IMG/VR virus record: IMGVR_UViG_3300042861_000175
Span: 1 to 21,135 of that record
Direction: 5' to 3' (one strand)
DNA length: 21,135 nt
From: a virus
Under the pieces are notes generated by a model. That model had not been told where the DNA came from and did not search any database. It saw only the letters and a list, made by a program, of their open reading frames with translations. The position numbers were made by a program, and so were the translations under genes. This document shows positions 5,936 through 12,735 of the stretch, piece after piece (the first letter of the stretch is position 1; each line of letters opens with the position of its first letter).

Positions 5936-6088
5936 CTCTTTGGCCGCTTTGGCTTGATCTTCTTTTGAATAGTCGACCAGCGGGGGGCACCTGCTGGTCG
6001 ACGCACAACCACTAAAACTTGCCAGCATCAAGATCATCGGCAGTTTCATCAACAGTCTTTGGCGCTGCGACCTGACCCCTTCAATCAT
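5855..6088 (-). CDS. Spanin-like (Rz1-type) lipoprotein
   Basis: The 77-aa frame has a basic N-terminus, a hydrophobic run (LPMILMLASF) and a lipobox-like FSGC with the modified cysteine at residue 28. The mature part begins ASTSRCPPLVDYSKE and ends in a helix (AIARLVQDYGQLRRTC). Small lipoproteins of this kind at the end of phage lysis cassettes are usually called outer-membrane spanins, which help disrupt the outer membrane after endolysin action. I keep the start at 6088 because it overlaps the 58-aa gene's stop by 8 nt; the ATG at 6049 (MKLPMIL) gives a more standard signal peptide and is a real alternative. Neither start has a clear ribosome site. The 3' end overlaps the convergent DUF6378-like gene by 81 nt. 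Confidence 0.7.
   Translation of the reverse strand: MIEGVRSQRQRLLMKLPMILMLASFSGCASTSRCPPLVDYSKEDQAKAAKELRALPNDSAIARLVQDYGQLRRTCRL
5972..6002. repeat. Perfect 10-bp inverted repeat at the convergent gene ends
   Basis: GTCGACCAGC and its exact reverse complement GCTGGTCGAC flank an 11-nt spacer. The repeat lies 36 nt past the plus-strand stop at 5935 and inside the lipoprotein coding sequence, where it encodes S-T-S and L-V-D around the CPP motif. No T-run follows on either strand, so it is not a standard intrinsic terminator. It may stabilise RNA ends, help stop convergent transcription, or be a chance result of coding. Confidence 0.6.
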
Positions 6089-6257
6089 TCGGCTTGCTGC
6101 CGCCGGTCACGTTCCAGTCCTTAGCCGCGACGAGGCCCAGCGCGACGAGCGCGTTCTGGAGATCCGTCCAGTTCACGTCTTTGGTCTGCCAAGCGTGGAA
6201 CAGCACGGACAACAGCGTCAGAATGCCGGGAATCGTGGTCATCCAGTTAACTAACAT
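6081..6257 (-). CDS. Small lysis-region protein, 58 aa, possibly holin-like
   Basis: The ATG at 6257 follows AGAGGCTAAA and opens a 58-codon frame: a hydrophobic stretch (TIPGILTLLSVLFHAW), a short polar hinge (QTKDVNWTD), a second apolar helix (LQNALVALGLVAA) and a polar end (KDWNVTGGSKPND). Small proteins of this build occur beside phage endolysins. A holin or accessory membrane role is possible from its size, two apolar segments and place in the lysis region, but no motif proves it; the second segment is short for a membrane span. Its stop overlaps the ATG at 6088 of the lipoprotein gene. Confidence 0.68.
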   Translation of the reverse strand: MLVNWMTTIPGILTLLSVLFHAWQTKDVNWTDLQNALVALGLVAAKDWNVTGGSKPND

Positions 6258-6268
6258 TTTAGCCTCTT

Positions 6269-6415
6269 TTAGTTACACGGCCGCGATGTGCTATCGCGCG
6301 CGATACATTCGTAATACTTAAGGTCGGCGCAACCTGTCAGCGCGAGCATAAGTCCCGCACAACAGCATAAACGTCGTTTATCCGATTTGACCAGCCACGA
6401 CCAAAGGTAGCCCAT
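6269..6415 (-). CDS. Nested small lipoprotein-like ORF, 48 aa
   Basis: An ATG at 6415, inside the 3' end of the endolysin gene in another frame, follows AAAGGA by 8 nt, a strong ribosome site of the form used elsewhere in this phage. The product has a basic N-region ending KRR, a Cys-rich hydrophobic run (LCCCAGLMLA) and an L-T-G-C lipobox with the cysteine at residue 29. A short mature part, ADLKYYECIARDSTSRPCN, follows. It looks like a small exported lipoprotein, possibly an outer-membrane lysis component. It overlaps the endolysin by 79 nt and ends 11 nt before the 58-aa gene. An inner ATG at 6349 would lack most of the signal peptide. The alternative is a chance frame, but the ribosome site, signal peptide and lipobox fall together. 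Confidence 0.62.
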   Translation of the reverse strand: MGYLWSWLVKSDKRRLCCCAGLMLALTGCADLKYYECIARDSTSRPCN

Positions 6416-6843
6416 GTAGACAATCCTTTCAGGAAGCCAAGCCGTTTGTCGGTGATTTTGTTGCCGAGATAAGATCTAGTGGCGAGAATCGTCTTCGGCC
6501 CGATCATGCCGTCCTGCGGCACGCCAACGATAGACTGAAGATACTTAGCCGCGCGGCTGACGCCGCTGTTAACGGCGAAATCAAACACGGCGAAGTCGAC
6601 ACCATCCGGCAGATCATCGCCCCGGATCTTGTCCCAATACTCTTGTTTGTAAATCGCCGCGACTTCTGAGTCAGCGATCTGGAATACGTCCTTTTGGCTA
6701 AGCCCGTGCTTGGCCCGCCACGCATTGTAGGTATTCTGTGTGACGCCGTAGGCCGTGCGTCCGCCAGGATCGCGCGGATCATCGACCTTGCCGCCCTCGT
6801 AGCGCAGCGTCGCCTTCAGCGCGGTGTCGTAATTCTCTTTCAT
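6337..6843 (-). CDS. GH108-type endolysin (N-acetylmuramidase)
   Basis: The 168-aa protein has the glycosyl hydrolase 108 N-terminal signature: YEGGKVDDPRDPGG with E16 of the EGG motif as the likely catalytic acid, then TAYGVTQNTYNAW. KQEYWDKIRGDDLP and VDFAVFDFAVNSG follow. A C-terminal part of the PG_binding_3 type (AKYLQSIVGVPQDGMIG) should aid substrate binding. This is the usual length for the family, whose members cut the glycan backbone of peptidoglycan. No signal peptide is visible, so release probably needs a holin. The start overlaps the upstream TM/coiled-coil gene as ATGA, and the 3' end contains the nested 48-aa frame. Confidence 0.93.
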   Translation of the reverse strand: MKENYDTALKATLRYEGGKVDDPRDPGGRTAYGVTQNTYNAWRAKHGLSQKDVFQIADSEVAAIYKQEYWDKIRGDDLPDGVDFAVFDFAVNSGVSRAAKYLQSIVGVPQDGMIGPKTILATRSYLGNKITDKRLGFLKGLSTWATFGRGWSNRINDVYAVVRDLCSR

Positions 6844-7094
6844 TGGCGGCTCACCAAGTCACGGATGCGGTCTAGTCTTTCAAAGACTTGGTTCAGCACC
6901 TGGTTAAAGTCCTCGCGGGTCACATAGCGCCCGGCGACTAGCACTTCAATCTGGCCGACTTTTTCTGCCAGTTCCTTGTCGGCTTGCTGAAGATCTTTTA
7001 CGGCCGCCCAGACGGTGTTGAGCGTCCAACCGCCCAGCACGCCGATCACGCCAATGGCCACGTCAAAGAGAACTTGATATTCGACCATTATCAT
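6840..7094 (-). CDS. Membrane-anchored coiled-coil protein, lysis region (holin or inner spanin candidate)
   Basis: The 84-aa protein has one likely membrane helix at about residues 8-30 (LFDVAIGVIGVLGGWTLNTVW) followed by a charged, likely coiled-coil helix (KDLQQADKELAEKVGQIE, VFERLDRIRDL). One membrane span plus a coiled coil just upstream of an endolysin gene suits either a class of small holin-like proteins or an inner-membrane spanin; the sequence does not decide. The ATG at 7094 overlaps the stop of the large ejection-protein gene as ATGA. A second ATG at 7088 (MVEYQV) lies 7 nt behind GAG and is an equally good start. Confidence 0.8.
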   Translation of the reverse strand: MIMVEYQVLFDVAIGVIGVLGGWTLNTVWAAVKDLQQADKELAEKVGQIEVLVAGRYVTREDFNQVLNQVFERLDRIRDLVSRQ

Positions 7095-9691
7095 CTCGCC
7101 ATCGCGTTGCGGTTTTGGCTGTCAGCCATTGCGTTGAAAATCGACACAGACCCTAATGCCGCTGGCACGCGCGGCTTAGCCGGCGCAGTCTTTGGCGGTA
7201 ACGGTTTAGAACGCCCTGTCTCAAGAATGCGTAGCATCCGTTCAGGATCTTCAGCTATCAGTTTAGCCATCAACGCTGACACGCGCGATTCTTGACGTTT
7301 TTTAAGAAACCGCTGCGTGGCGTGAATAAGATTGTAAGGGTAAGAAAGCGGATTATACCATTGAAAAGCCGCCTCTTCGGCGACTTGTTCACCAAGATTG
7401 GACGGCGCTTTAGCCGCCAAACGCTCCATCTGCTTCATGCGCTGGATGTCATCAATGGCGACTTTAAGATCCGTCTTTTGCGCGTCGGTAAATCCGCTGA
7501 TGTCAGCACGAAGCTGCGCGTCTGTTTTAGGCGCAATCTTTTCAACTTCTTTGAGCCGCAACTGATCCGTCGCCAGTTCACGCAACGCGTCGTATTGTTC
7601 TTTACCGACTGCGCCAATGATAGCCCGGCGCTGGCTGTCCAGCATCTCAAGCGCGGCTTTAGGCTCGCCAGCGTTGACATTGGTAAGCACGCGGTCTGAC
7701 ACTTCTTTGGCCAGAGCCTCAAGCGCTTCCGGCGATTTACGTAGACGCTCCTTAAGGAAGCTCATTTCCTGCGATGACTTTACGGCGCTGTCCACAAGCG
7801 CTCGCCAGTCCGTCTTTTTGAGCGCCGTCGCTTGATCGGTTAGATCAGCGATACCTTTCTGCATTCTAACCGCATTGCGCTGAACTTGCTCAATAATATC
7901 ATTAATATCGGAGCCTATTATATCTAACGGCTCACGATATTTTTCAGCAAAAGATGCTAACGCTTTGGGGTCGACGATGCCATCTTTAACGGCTTTTTTA
8001 CGCGCCATTGCGAGAACAGCATCATTTACGTCCGACATGACCGCCGGATTATCGCCAAAGGTCGTCGCAAATTGCCGTGCATTGCGGCCATTAGACAAAA
8101 ATTTAGCCACGGTCGTATCTGGCGGTAGAACCGTTTCATTCTTGATATTTGTTCGAAATAAATCGCCAGACACGCCCGTCCGATAAGGCTTTACGATTTT
8201 ATCGACAAAAGCCTTATTAGCGTCTTTCCATGCTGCGCGCGCTTCTTCGGGTATAGTTTCGCTGGACTCGACAATATCGGTCAGTCTTTTTTTAAGCCCA
8301 AGCAAATGCGCTTTACGCGTATTGGCCTTAACATCATTAGGAGAAGCCCTAAAAACGGAGGACAATTCAGCATTTATGGCTTTGTTAAGTTTGCCGATTG
8401 AGCGGAATGACGCCATAACCGGCGCGGCTTCAGTAGGTTCGGCAAAATACCCCGCGCCTTCACCCAGCGAAACCCAATCACCTTTTGCCTGCGGGCGCAA
8501 TTTAGATATGGATTCGGCCAAAGATTCTGGAACAGTGGCCGGCGAAAACTCTGCCGTCGGGTCCGCAAGAATGCGTTCGGCTTGCTTCACAACAGGGGCG
8601 ATATCTTCTTTTGCGGCGCCCCATTTGCCAGCAAACGGTTTTTTGAATGCTTCGCTGACTTCTTGGCTGGCGAGTTCTTCGCCTTCTTTTGCCGCCGCTT
8701 GAATGCCTACGCCACGTTCAAACAGATCCGTCGCCGGAAGCTGCTTTTGAAGCGCGCCAAGTTTAACTTCAAGCGCTTTACGTTCTTCAGCCAGATTGCG
8801 TAACGGCACATCGCGAATAATGCGCGGGTTAGCCATCTCTTCTGGCGACAGCGCGCCGGCGCGGTCTTGAATAGCCGCATCAACGCGGGCCAACTGATCG
8901 CGGATAGCCGCCGCCTGTTGCGCCGGTCTGGCGGCAAGCGCGCGAGCTTCCGGTGTTTCAACGCCAGCATAACTTTTTTCAAGTGCCGCCAAGCCAGGTA
9001 ACTCGACGCCGCCAGCCGCAGCCGCTTCAGCAAGCGTAGGTGCGGGCATACCTGGCGTGCGAGGCATTTGCACGCCCTGCTCATAGGCGGCGCGAATCTC
9101 TGTCGGAGCGGCAGGGCCAGTCAAAGCCGCAAGGCGGTTTTGAACAGCCGCTTCATCGCGGGTAATAGGCAGCAAACGATTAAGCCCAGCACGGGTAGCG
9201 CCGAGCGCGCCTTCGCCAACAGCACGGCCAGCCGTCGCTGCTGCGCCGCCGAGCGCCGGTATAGACATAATGTCCGTAGCAAAGCGCCCAGGTTCAGTAG
9301 CAGCGGTCATAAACGCAGCTTTAGGAGAGCCATAAGCCTGCGCGTAATTCTGATAAATGTCCGCCGGCAGACCGTGCAATTGCTGCTGCGCCTGCACGTC
9401 ACCCATCGCAGCCTGACCGGCCATCATCGGCAACGCAACAGCGCCACGCGCTACGTCAACGAGAGGCTGCAAGGGCTTTTCAACAATTTGTTTAGCCGCG
9501 ACCGTTCCGCCAGCGCCGATCATAGCGCCAATGTCCATAAGACCGCTTAAAGCTTCCGATGCCGAGCCATATTGGCTAGGCAGCCCTAACACATTTTCGG
9601 TTGGTTTAGCTTCAAAAATAGATGGCTGCGCCGCCGCGTATTCCGACCACGGGCCCTCTTCTTTAGCGTAATCTTCCCAAGGGCCGGCCAT
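7091..9691 (-). CDS. Large ejection or internal virion protein, 866 aa
   Basis: The N-terminus holds two tryptophan repeats, GPWEDYA and GPWSEYA, a pattern I associate with large internal proteins of short-tailed phages. An Ala/Gly-rich, apolar region at about residues 45-170 follows (for example GLMDIGAMIGAGG). The rest is long, mainly helical and charged, with likely coiled coils such as ERKALEVKLGALQKQL. No enzymatic motif is visible. Position after the gp7-like and transglycosylase-like genes and before the lysis genes points to a DNA-ejection protein packaged in the head, similar in role to P22 gp16 or gp20. That role is inferred, not matched by motif. The start overlaps the preceding stop as TAATG. 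Confidence 0.78.
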   Translation of the reverse strand: MAGPWEDYAKEEGPWSEYAAAQPSIFEAKPTENVLGLPSQYGSASEALSGLMDIGAMIGAGGTVAAKQIVEKPLQPLVDVARGAVALPMMAGQAAMGDVQAQQQLHGLPADIYQNYAQAYGSPKAAFMTAATEPGRFATDIMSIPALGGAAATAGRAVGEGALGATRAGLNRLLPITRDEAAVQNRLAALTGPAAPTEIRAAYEQGVQMPRTPGMPAPTLAEAAAAGGVELPGLAALEKSYAGVETPEARALAARPAQQAAAIRDQLARVDAAIQDRAGALSPEEMANPRIIRDVPLRNLAEERKALEVKLGALQKQLPATDLFERGVGIQAAAKEGEELASQEVSEAFKKPFAGKWGAAKEDIAPVVKQAERILADPTAEFSPATVPESLAESISKLRPQAKGDWVSLGEGAGYFAEPTEAAPVMASFRSIGKLNKAINAELSSVFRASPNDVKANTRKAHLLGLKKRLTDIVESSETIPEEARAAWKDANKAFVDKIVKPYRTGVSGDLFRTNIKNETVLPPDTTVAKFLSNGRNARQFATTFGDNPAVMSDVNDAVLAMARKKAVKDGIVDPKALASFAEKYREPLDIIGSDINDIIEQVQRNAVRMQKGIADLTDQATALKKTDWRALVDSAVKSSQEMSFLKERLRKSPEALEALAKEVSDRVLTNVNAGEPKAALEMLDSQRRAIIGAVGKEQYDALRELATDQLRLKEVEKIAPKTDAQLRADISGFTDAQKTDLKVAIDDIQRMKQMERLAAKAPSNLGEQVAEEAAFQWYNPLSYPYNLIHATQRFLKKRQESRVSALMAKLIAEDPERMLRILETGRSKPLPPKTAPAKPRVPAALGSVSIFNAMADSQNRNAMAR

Positions 9692-11361
9692 TACTGTTTT
9701 TCCCAGCTAGACGGACTGGCGGGATTGCCACCTTTAAATTTATAGCCTTTACGAACTTCGCCTACTTCTGGCGCGGCCAACGGCGCGGGCGTCTCGCCGG
9801 CTTGTCCGCGTGACGGCGCAGGACGTTGAATCTCACGACCACCAAACGACGAAAGTCGTTCCAATTGCGGCGCAGCCTTATACGGCACCGCCGCGCGATT
9901 TGCGAACATACGGATGGCTTCGTCGAAGCGCGACAGACGGTCGCCAACTGGAACTGCCGTATCGTCAAGTCCGCCGATGGCTTCCATAACAAACCGACGA
10001 TCTTCGTCGGTGAAGCTGCGACCGCCCATGTTGTCGCCAACTTTGGCAAGAAGGGCCTGTTTTTGCCCCGCGCTAAGTCGTGATTCAGCGCGCGTCCCGG
10101 CGGTTGAAACGCCAAATGCTCGCGCTAGACCATACATCACTTGAGCCGGACGACCGCCTTTAACGCTTTCCAGAAGCTGCGCAGGACGACTATTGCCCGT
10201 CTCAGGATCGTATTCAATCGCGTCGAGAAACTTGAGAGCGCTCTTTTGCGCCGTGTAATCTTCCGTGCCAATCGGTGCGGGACGGTAAGATTGCAGCGGT
10301 TCGCGCAGGCCTTCAGTCTTAGCCGTCCCGCCCCCAGCGCCACCTGCCCAACGAATAAGATCGCCAGCCGTCTTAACTTTGGCAAATACTTCTGGGTTAG
10401 CTTTTATCGCTTTAGGCGACAACAATTCAGACACAGGCGTATCTGGAGCCGCTGACAGCACATCAATAGCGCCTTCAGGGCCAGCAAAATGAGCCAGATA
10501 AGTATTGCCTTTTGACGGCTGGAAACCGGCGTCACGTAGGCGCTGCTGATTAGCCGCCGTAAATGCCTGAAGCATAGGTTGCTCAACAGGCGCACCGTCA
10601 ATCATCGTGCCGCGCTGCGCGAGGATCTGTTGCGTAGACATGCCTCTAGCGCGGTCGGGGAAAGTCTTGCGGTAAGTATCGACAAACGTGCTGTCAATAA
10701 ATTGCCCGATACCCTGCGCAGACGAACGCGGATTTTTGCCGGTGCCTTCACGCGCCATCGTGTAATCATATTGCGCCGCTTCTTCGGGCGTCTTTGTGAT
10801 TCCAGTCCCCGCTACGCGGTAGCCAAGAATATTTTTATTGGCGTCTTCAATCGGCTCTAATTTAGCGGCGCTTCGCAGCGCATTGATCGGCGCAGCGCCG
10901 CCGCCACCAAATTTAGGATAGCGCATCGTCTGCGTTTCGCCGCTAGGCAAAGTCACGTCTTTAGTTTCTTGCTGATACTGTTGTTCCGGCGTCAACAACA
11001 CCATGCGACGCGTATCGGCGTCCCATTTGCGCTTAGACAGCACATCGTATTCAGACGGGAAAATGTCCTTAAACTCGCCAATCGTTTTGAGATAGGCTTC
11101 CTGATCGCCTTCAGGAACGGCGCTTAATCGCGACATGGCAAGCGCGCGGATCTTTTCATTAAGCTCTTGCAGCTTTGTTTTGGCGTTAAGCGCCGATTCT
11201 TCTTCCTGACGCTGCGCGGCTCTGCCTTGCAACTCCATAGCCTGCGCAGCTTTGGCGGCTTGAATTTCTTGCAATCGCGAGGCTTCGCCCTGCGCCATAG
11301 CACCAAGAAAATTAATATTAGGAACCTGAAACTCAGGAATGGGTGTATATTGAACGGCCAT
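9691..11361 (-). CDS. Ejection protein with lytic transglycosylase/lysozyme-like domain
   Basis: The 556-aa protein begins with a helical, Gln/Ala-rich region (about residues 20-75) and a linker. A peptidoglycan hydrolase-like domain follows at about 198-340: YTMAREGTG with E205 as the candidate catalytic acid, SSAQGIGQFIDSTF (213-226), and NTYLAHFAGPEGAIDVL (286-302). This layout resembles SLT-type domains of virion-associated enzymes such as T7 gp16. The C-terminal 200 residues are of unclear fold and end in a Pro/Ala/Gly-rich tail. The likely job is local wall opening during DNA entry. It is coupled by TAATG to both neighbours, the gp7-like gene before and the large ejection gene after. 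Confidence 0.85.
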   Translation of the reverse strand: MAVQYTPIPEFQVPNINFLGAMAQGEASRLQEIQAAKAAQAMELQGRAAQRQEEESALNAKTKLQELNEKIRALAMSRLSAVPEGDQEAYLKTIGEFKDIFPSEYDVLSKRKWDADTRRMVLLTPEQQYQQETKDVTLPSGETQTMRYPKFGGGGAAPINALRSAAKLEPIEDANKNILGYRVAGTGITKTPEEAAQYDYTMAREGTGKNPRSSAQGIGQFIDSTFVDTYRKTFPDRARGMSTQQILAQRGTMIDGAPVEQPMLQAFTAANQQRLRDAGFQPSKGNTYLAHFAGPEGAIDVLSAAPDTPVSELLSPKAIKANPEVFAKVKTAGDLIRWAGGAGGGTAKTEGLREPLQSYRPAPIGTEDYTAQKSALKFLDAIEYDPETGNSRPAQLLESVKGGRPAQVMYGLARAFGVSTAGTRAESRLSAGQKQALLAKVGDNMGGRSFTDEDRRFVMEAIGGLDDTAVPVGDRLSRFDEAIRMFANRAAVPYKAAPQLERLSSFGGREIQRPAPSRGQAGETPAPLAAPEVGEVRKGYKFKGGNPASPSSWEKQ

Positions 11362-12038
11362 TATTGCGGCCTCCGTCCATAAGCATAACCAGCAGCTTGA
11401 ATACCTTGACCAAGCGCCGACGCCAATAAATTGGTCGGAGCCATGTAAGAGGACGCATTGGCTGCGCCGATGTTAGCGTAGCCTTGCCCAAGCGCTTGGC
11501 CAAGATTCTGATAGTTCTGTGCTAGGTTGGTGCCAGTGCCGATGGCCGCATTGCCGATACCCTGCGCCGCGCCGAAGCCGGTCTGCTGGCCACCTCGCAA
11601 GAGTCCGATCTGATTCTGACGGTTCTGCATAAAGCGATTGTAGGCGTTGCCGTATTCTTGGCTGGCCAGATCTTGCCCAAATCGCTGCGCCGCTTTCAGC
11701 GCCGCGCCAGACTGAAGCCCCGCCTGCGCCGCCGCCGAACGATTGACCGCCTGCATTCCTTGCTGTTCGCGGAACGCATAGCCAGGGTCCATCTGGAGCT
11801 GGTTGATCGTCGGCTGCTCCATAATACTGCCGTAGCCTTCGCCGGGGCGCAGACCCATAAGGACGGCCAGTCGATTGGTCGATTCAGTGCCAAACTGTTG
11901 ATAGGGCTGATAGGCAGCCGTTGCCTGTTGCTGCCCCCGCTGAAGCGCTTCTTGAGCCTGTGCGGCCTGTTGCGCCTGTAGCATCATAGACATCTGCGTC
12001 GCTTGATTTTGAGCGTTAGCCGCTGCTCCCCAACCCAT
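11361..12038 (-). CDS. P22 gp7-like DNA ejection protein
   Basis: The 225-aa protein has a Gln/Ala-rich helical first half (QAQQAAQAQEALQRGQQQ). The core follows at about residues 83-140: MDPGYAFREQQGMQAVNRSAAAQAG, then SGAALKAAQRFGQDLASQEY and NAYNRFMQN. That core is the hallmark of DNA-transfer proteins of the P22 gp7 type, which travel into the cell envelope with the genome. The rest is Gly/Ala/Asn-rich. AAGGA lies 8 nt before the ATG, inside the end of the GNAT-like gene. It heads a three-gene ejection set with the 556-aa and 866-aa proteins. Confidence 0.87.
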   Translation of the reverse strand: MGWGAAANAQNQATQMSMMLQAQQAAQAQEALQRGQQQATAAYQPYQQFGTESTNRLAVLMGLRPGEGYGSIMEQPTINQLQMDPGYAFREQQGMQAVNRSAAAQAGLQSGAALKAAQRFGQDLASQEYGNAYNRFMQNRQNQIGLLRGGQQTGFGAAQGIGNAAIGTGTNLAQNYQNLGQALGQGYANIGAANASSYMAPTNLLASALGQGIQAAGYAYGRRPQ

Positions 12039-12040
12039 AG

Positions 12041-12397
12041 TTAGATCCTTCCTACCGTGCCGTCAGGGCGGCTTACCATGCCAAGTCGCGCCAGAATACC
12101 ATACATATAGTCATGGCCATCGTCCACTCGCGTATGAAATTCTGGGCGGTCAATAATTTGCTTTAATAGCCCTTTTGTCAGCCATTTGCGCCGCCATTCG
12201 GGCAGTATGGAACAGTGGACTTCGCCGTCTTTCTCAAACATAGCGCCTATTGGTTGCCCGTCGCGCTCGATAAGATCTACATTCCAGTCCTTCGCCCGTT
12301 CAACATGTTCTTCGAACGATATCGGATAATTCCAGTCGGTCGCGACGTAACCAATTTTAAGAGCGGTCGCGCGGTCCGGAACTATCCGCGTCGTCAT
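12041..12397 (-). CDS. GNAT-fold-like virion-region protein, 118 aa
   Basis: The protein has a pattern reminiscent of a small GNAT acyltransferase fold: an N-terminal strand and helix, a strand pair around DLIERDGQPIGAMFEKDG, then EVHCSILPEWRRKWLTKGLLKQI, where a strand is followed by the helix that would carry the acyl-CoA loop. The canonical R/Q-x-x-G-x-G/A loop is not clear (RRKWLT instead), so enzyme activity is doubtful. GNAT-like proteins of this size appear in podovirus structural operons, for example T7 gp13, near the ejection genes. A role in assembling or loading ejection proteins is inferred from position. Its start overlaps the previous stop as TAATG. Confidence 0.65.
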   Translation of the reverse strand: MTTRIVPDRATALKIGYVATDWNYPISFEEHVERAKDWNVDLIERDGQPIGAMFEKDGEVHCSILPEWRRKWLTKGLLKQIIDRPEFHTRVDDGHDYMYGILARLGMVSRPDGTVGRI

Positions 12398-12732
12398 TAC
12401 GTCACAATCCTTCCACTAGCCCTGATCGTTATGGTTGCCGCGCTGGTCGCCGTCGAGATCAACCCTCCGGCTAACAATACATGACCTACGAGTTCAGGAA
12501 AAGTATATGTTTCCAAAGGCTGAAGATTCTTGGTTTTAACTAGTATGTTCGAGCCCGATATGGACTCTCCCGTCGTAGCAAGATGAACGCTGATCGTAGC
12601 CGCAACTGTCGTGCTTGTGTTTACGGCGGTAAATTTGTCTATGATTGTTGTCAATCCCGCCGACGTATATTGCGTCGTGTCTGCGACAGCGGCGGTCTTA
12701 GCTTGAATTAAGACTGTGGACGTAACGGTCAT
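12397..12732 (-). CDS. Small beta-rich virion-associated protein, 111 aa
   Basis: The protein is Thr/Ser/Ala-rich and looks like a compact beta sandwich with strands such as TTIIDKFTAVNTS, ATISVHLATTG and ETYTFPELVGHVLLAGG. I have no firm family name. Proteins of this type lie between tail and ejection genes in many short-tailed phages and may decorate or complete the tail. The ribosome site (GCGAAAGGTTAATAA) overlaps the last codons and stop of the tailspike gene, so translation is probably coupled. Confidence 0.7.
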   Translation of the reverse strand: MTVTSTVLIQAKTAAVADTTQYTSAGLTTIIDKFTAVNTSTTVAATISVHLATTGESISGSNILVKTKNLQPLETYTFPELVGHVLLAGGLISTATSAATITIRASGRIVT

Positions 12733-12735
12733 TTA

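Noticed and set aside
9068-9550. Plus-strand open frame of 160 codons inside the large ejection gene
   Set aside because: It is antisense to a long, well-supported coding frame, and its Arg/Ser-rich content is typical of the reverse of Ala-rich genes.
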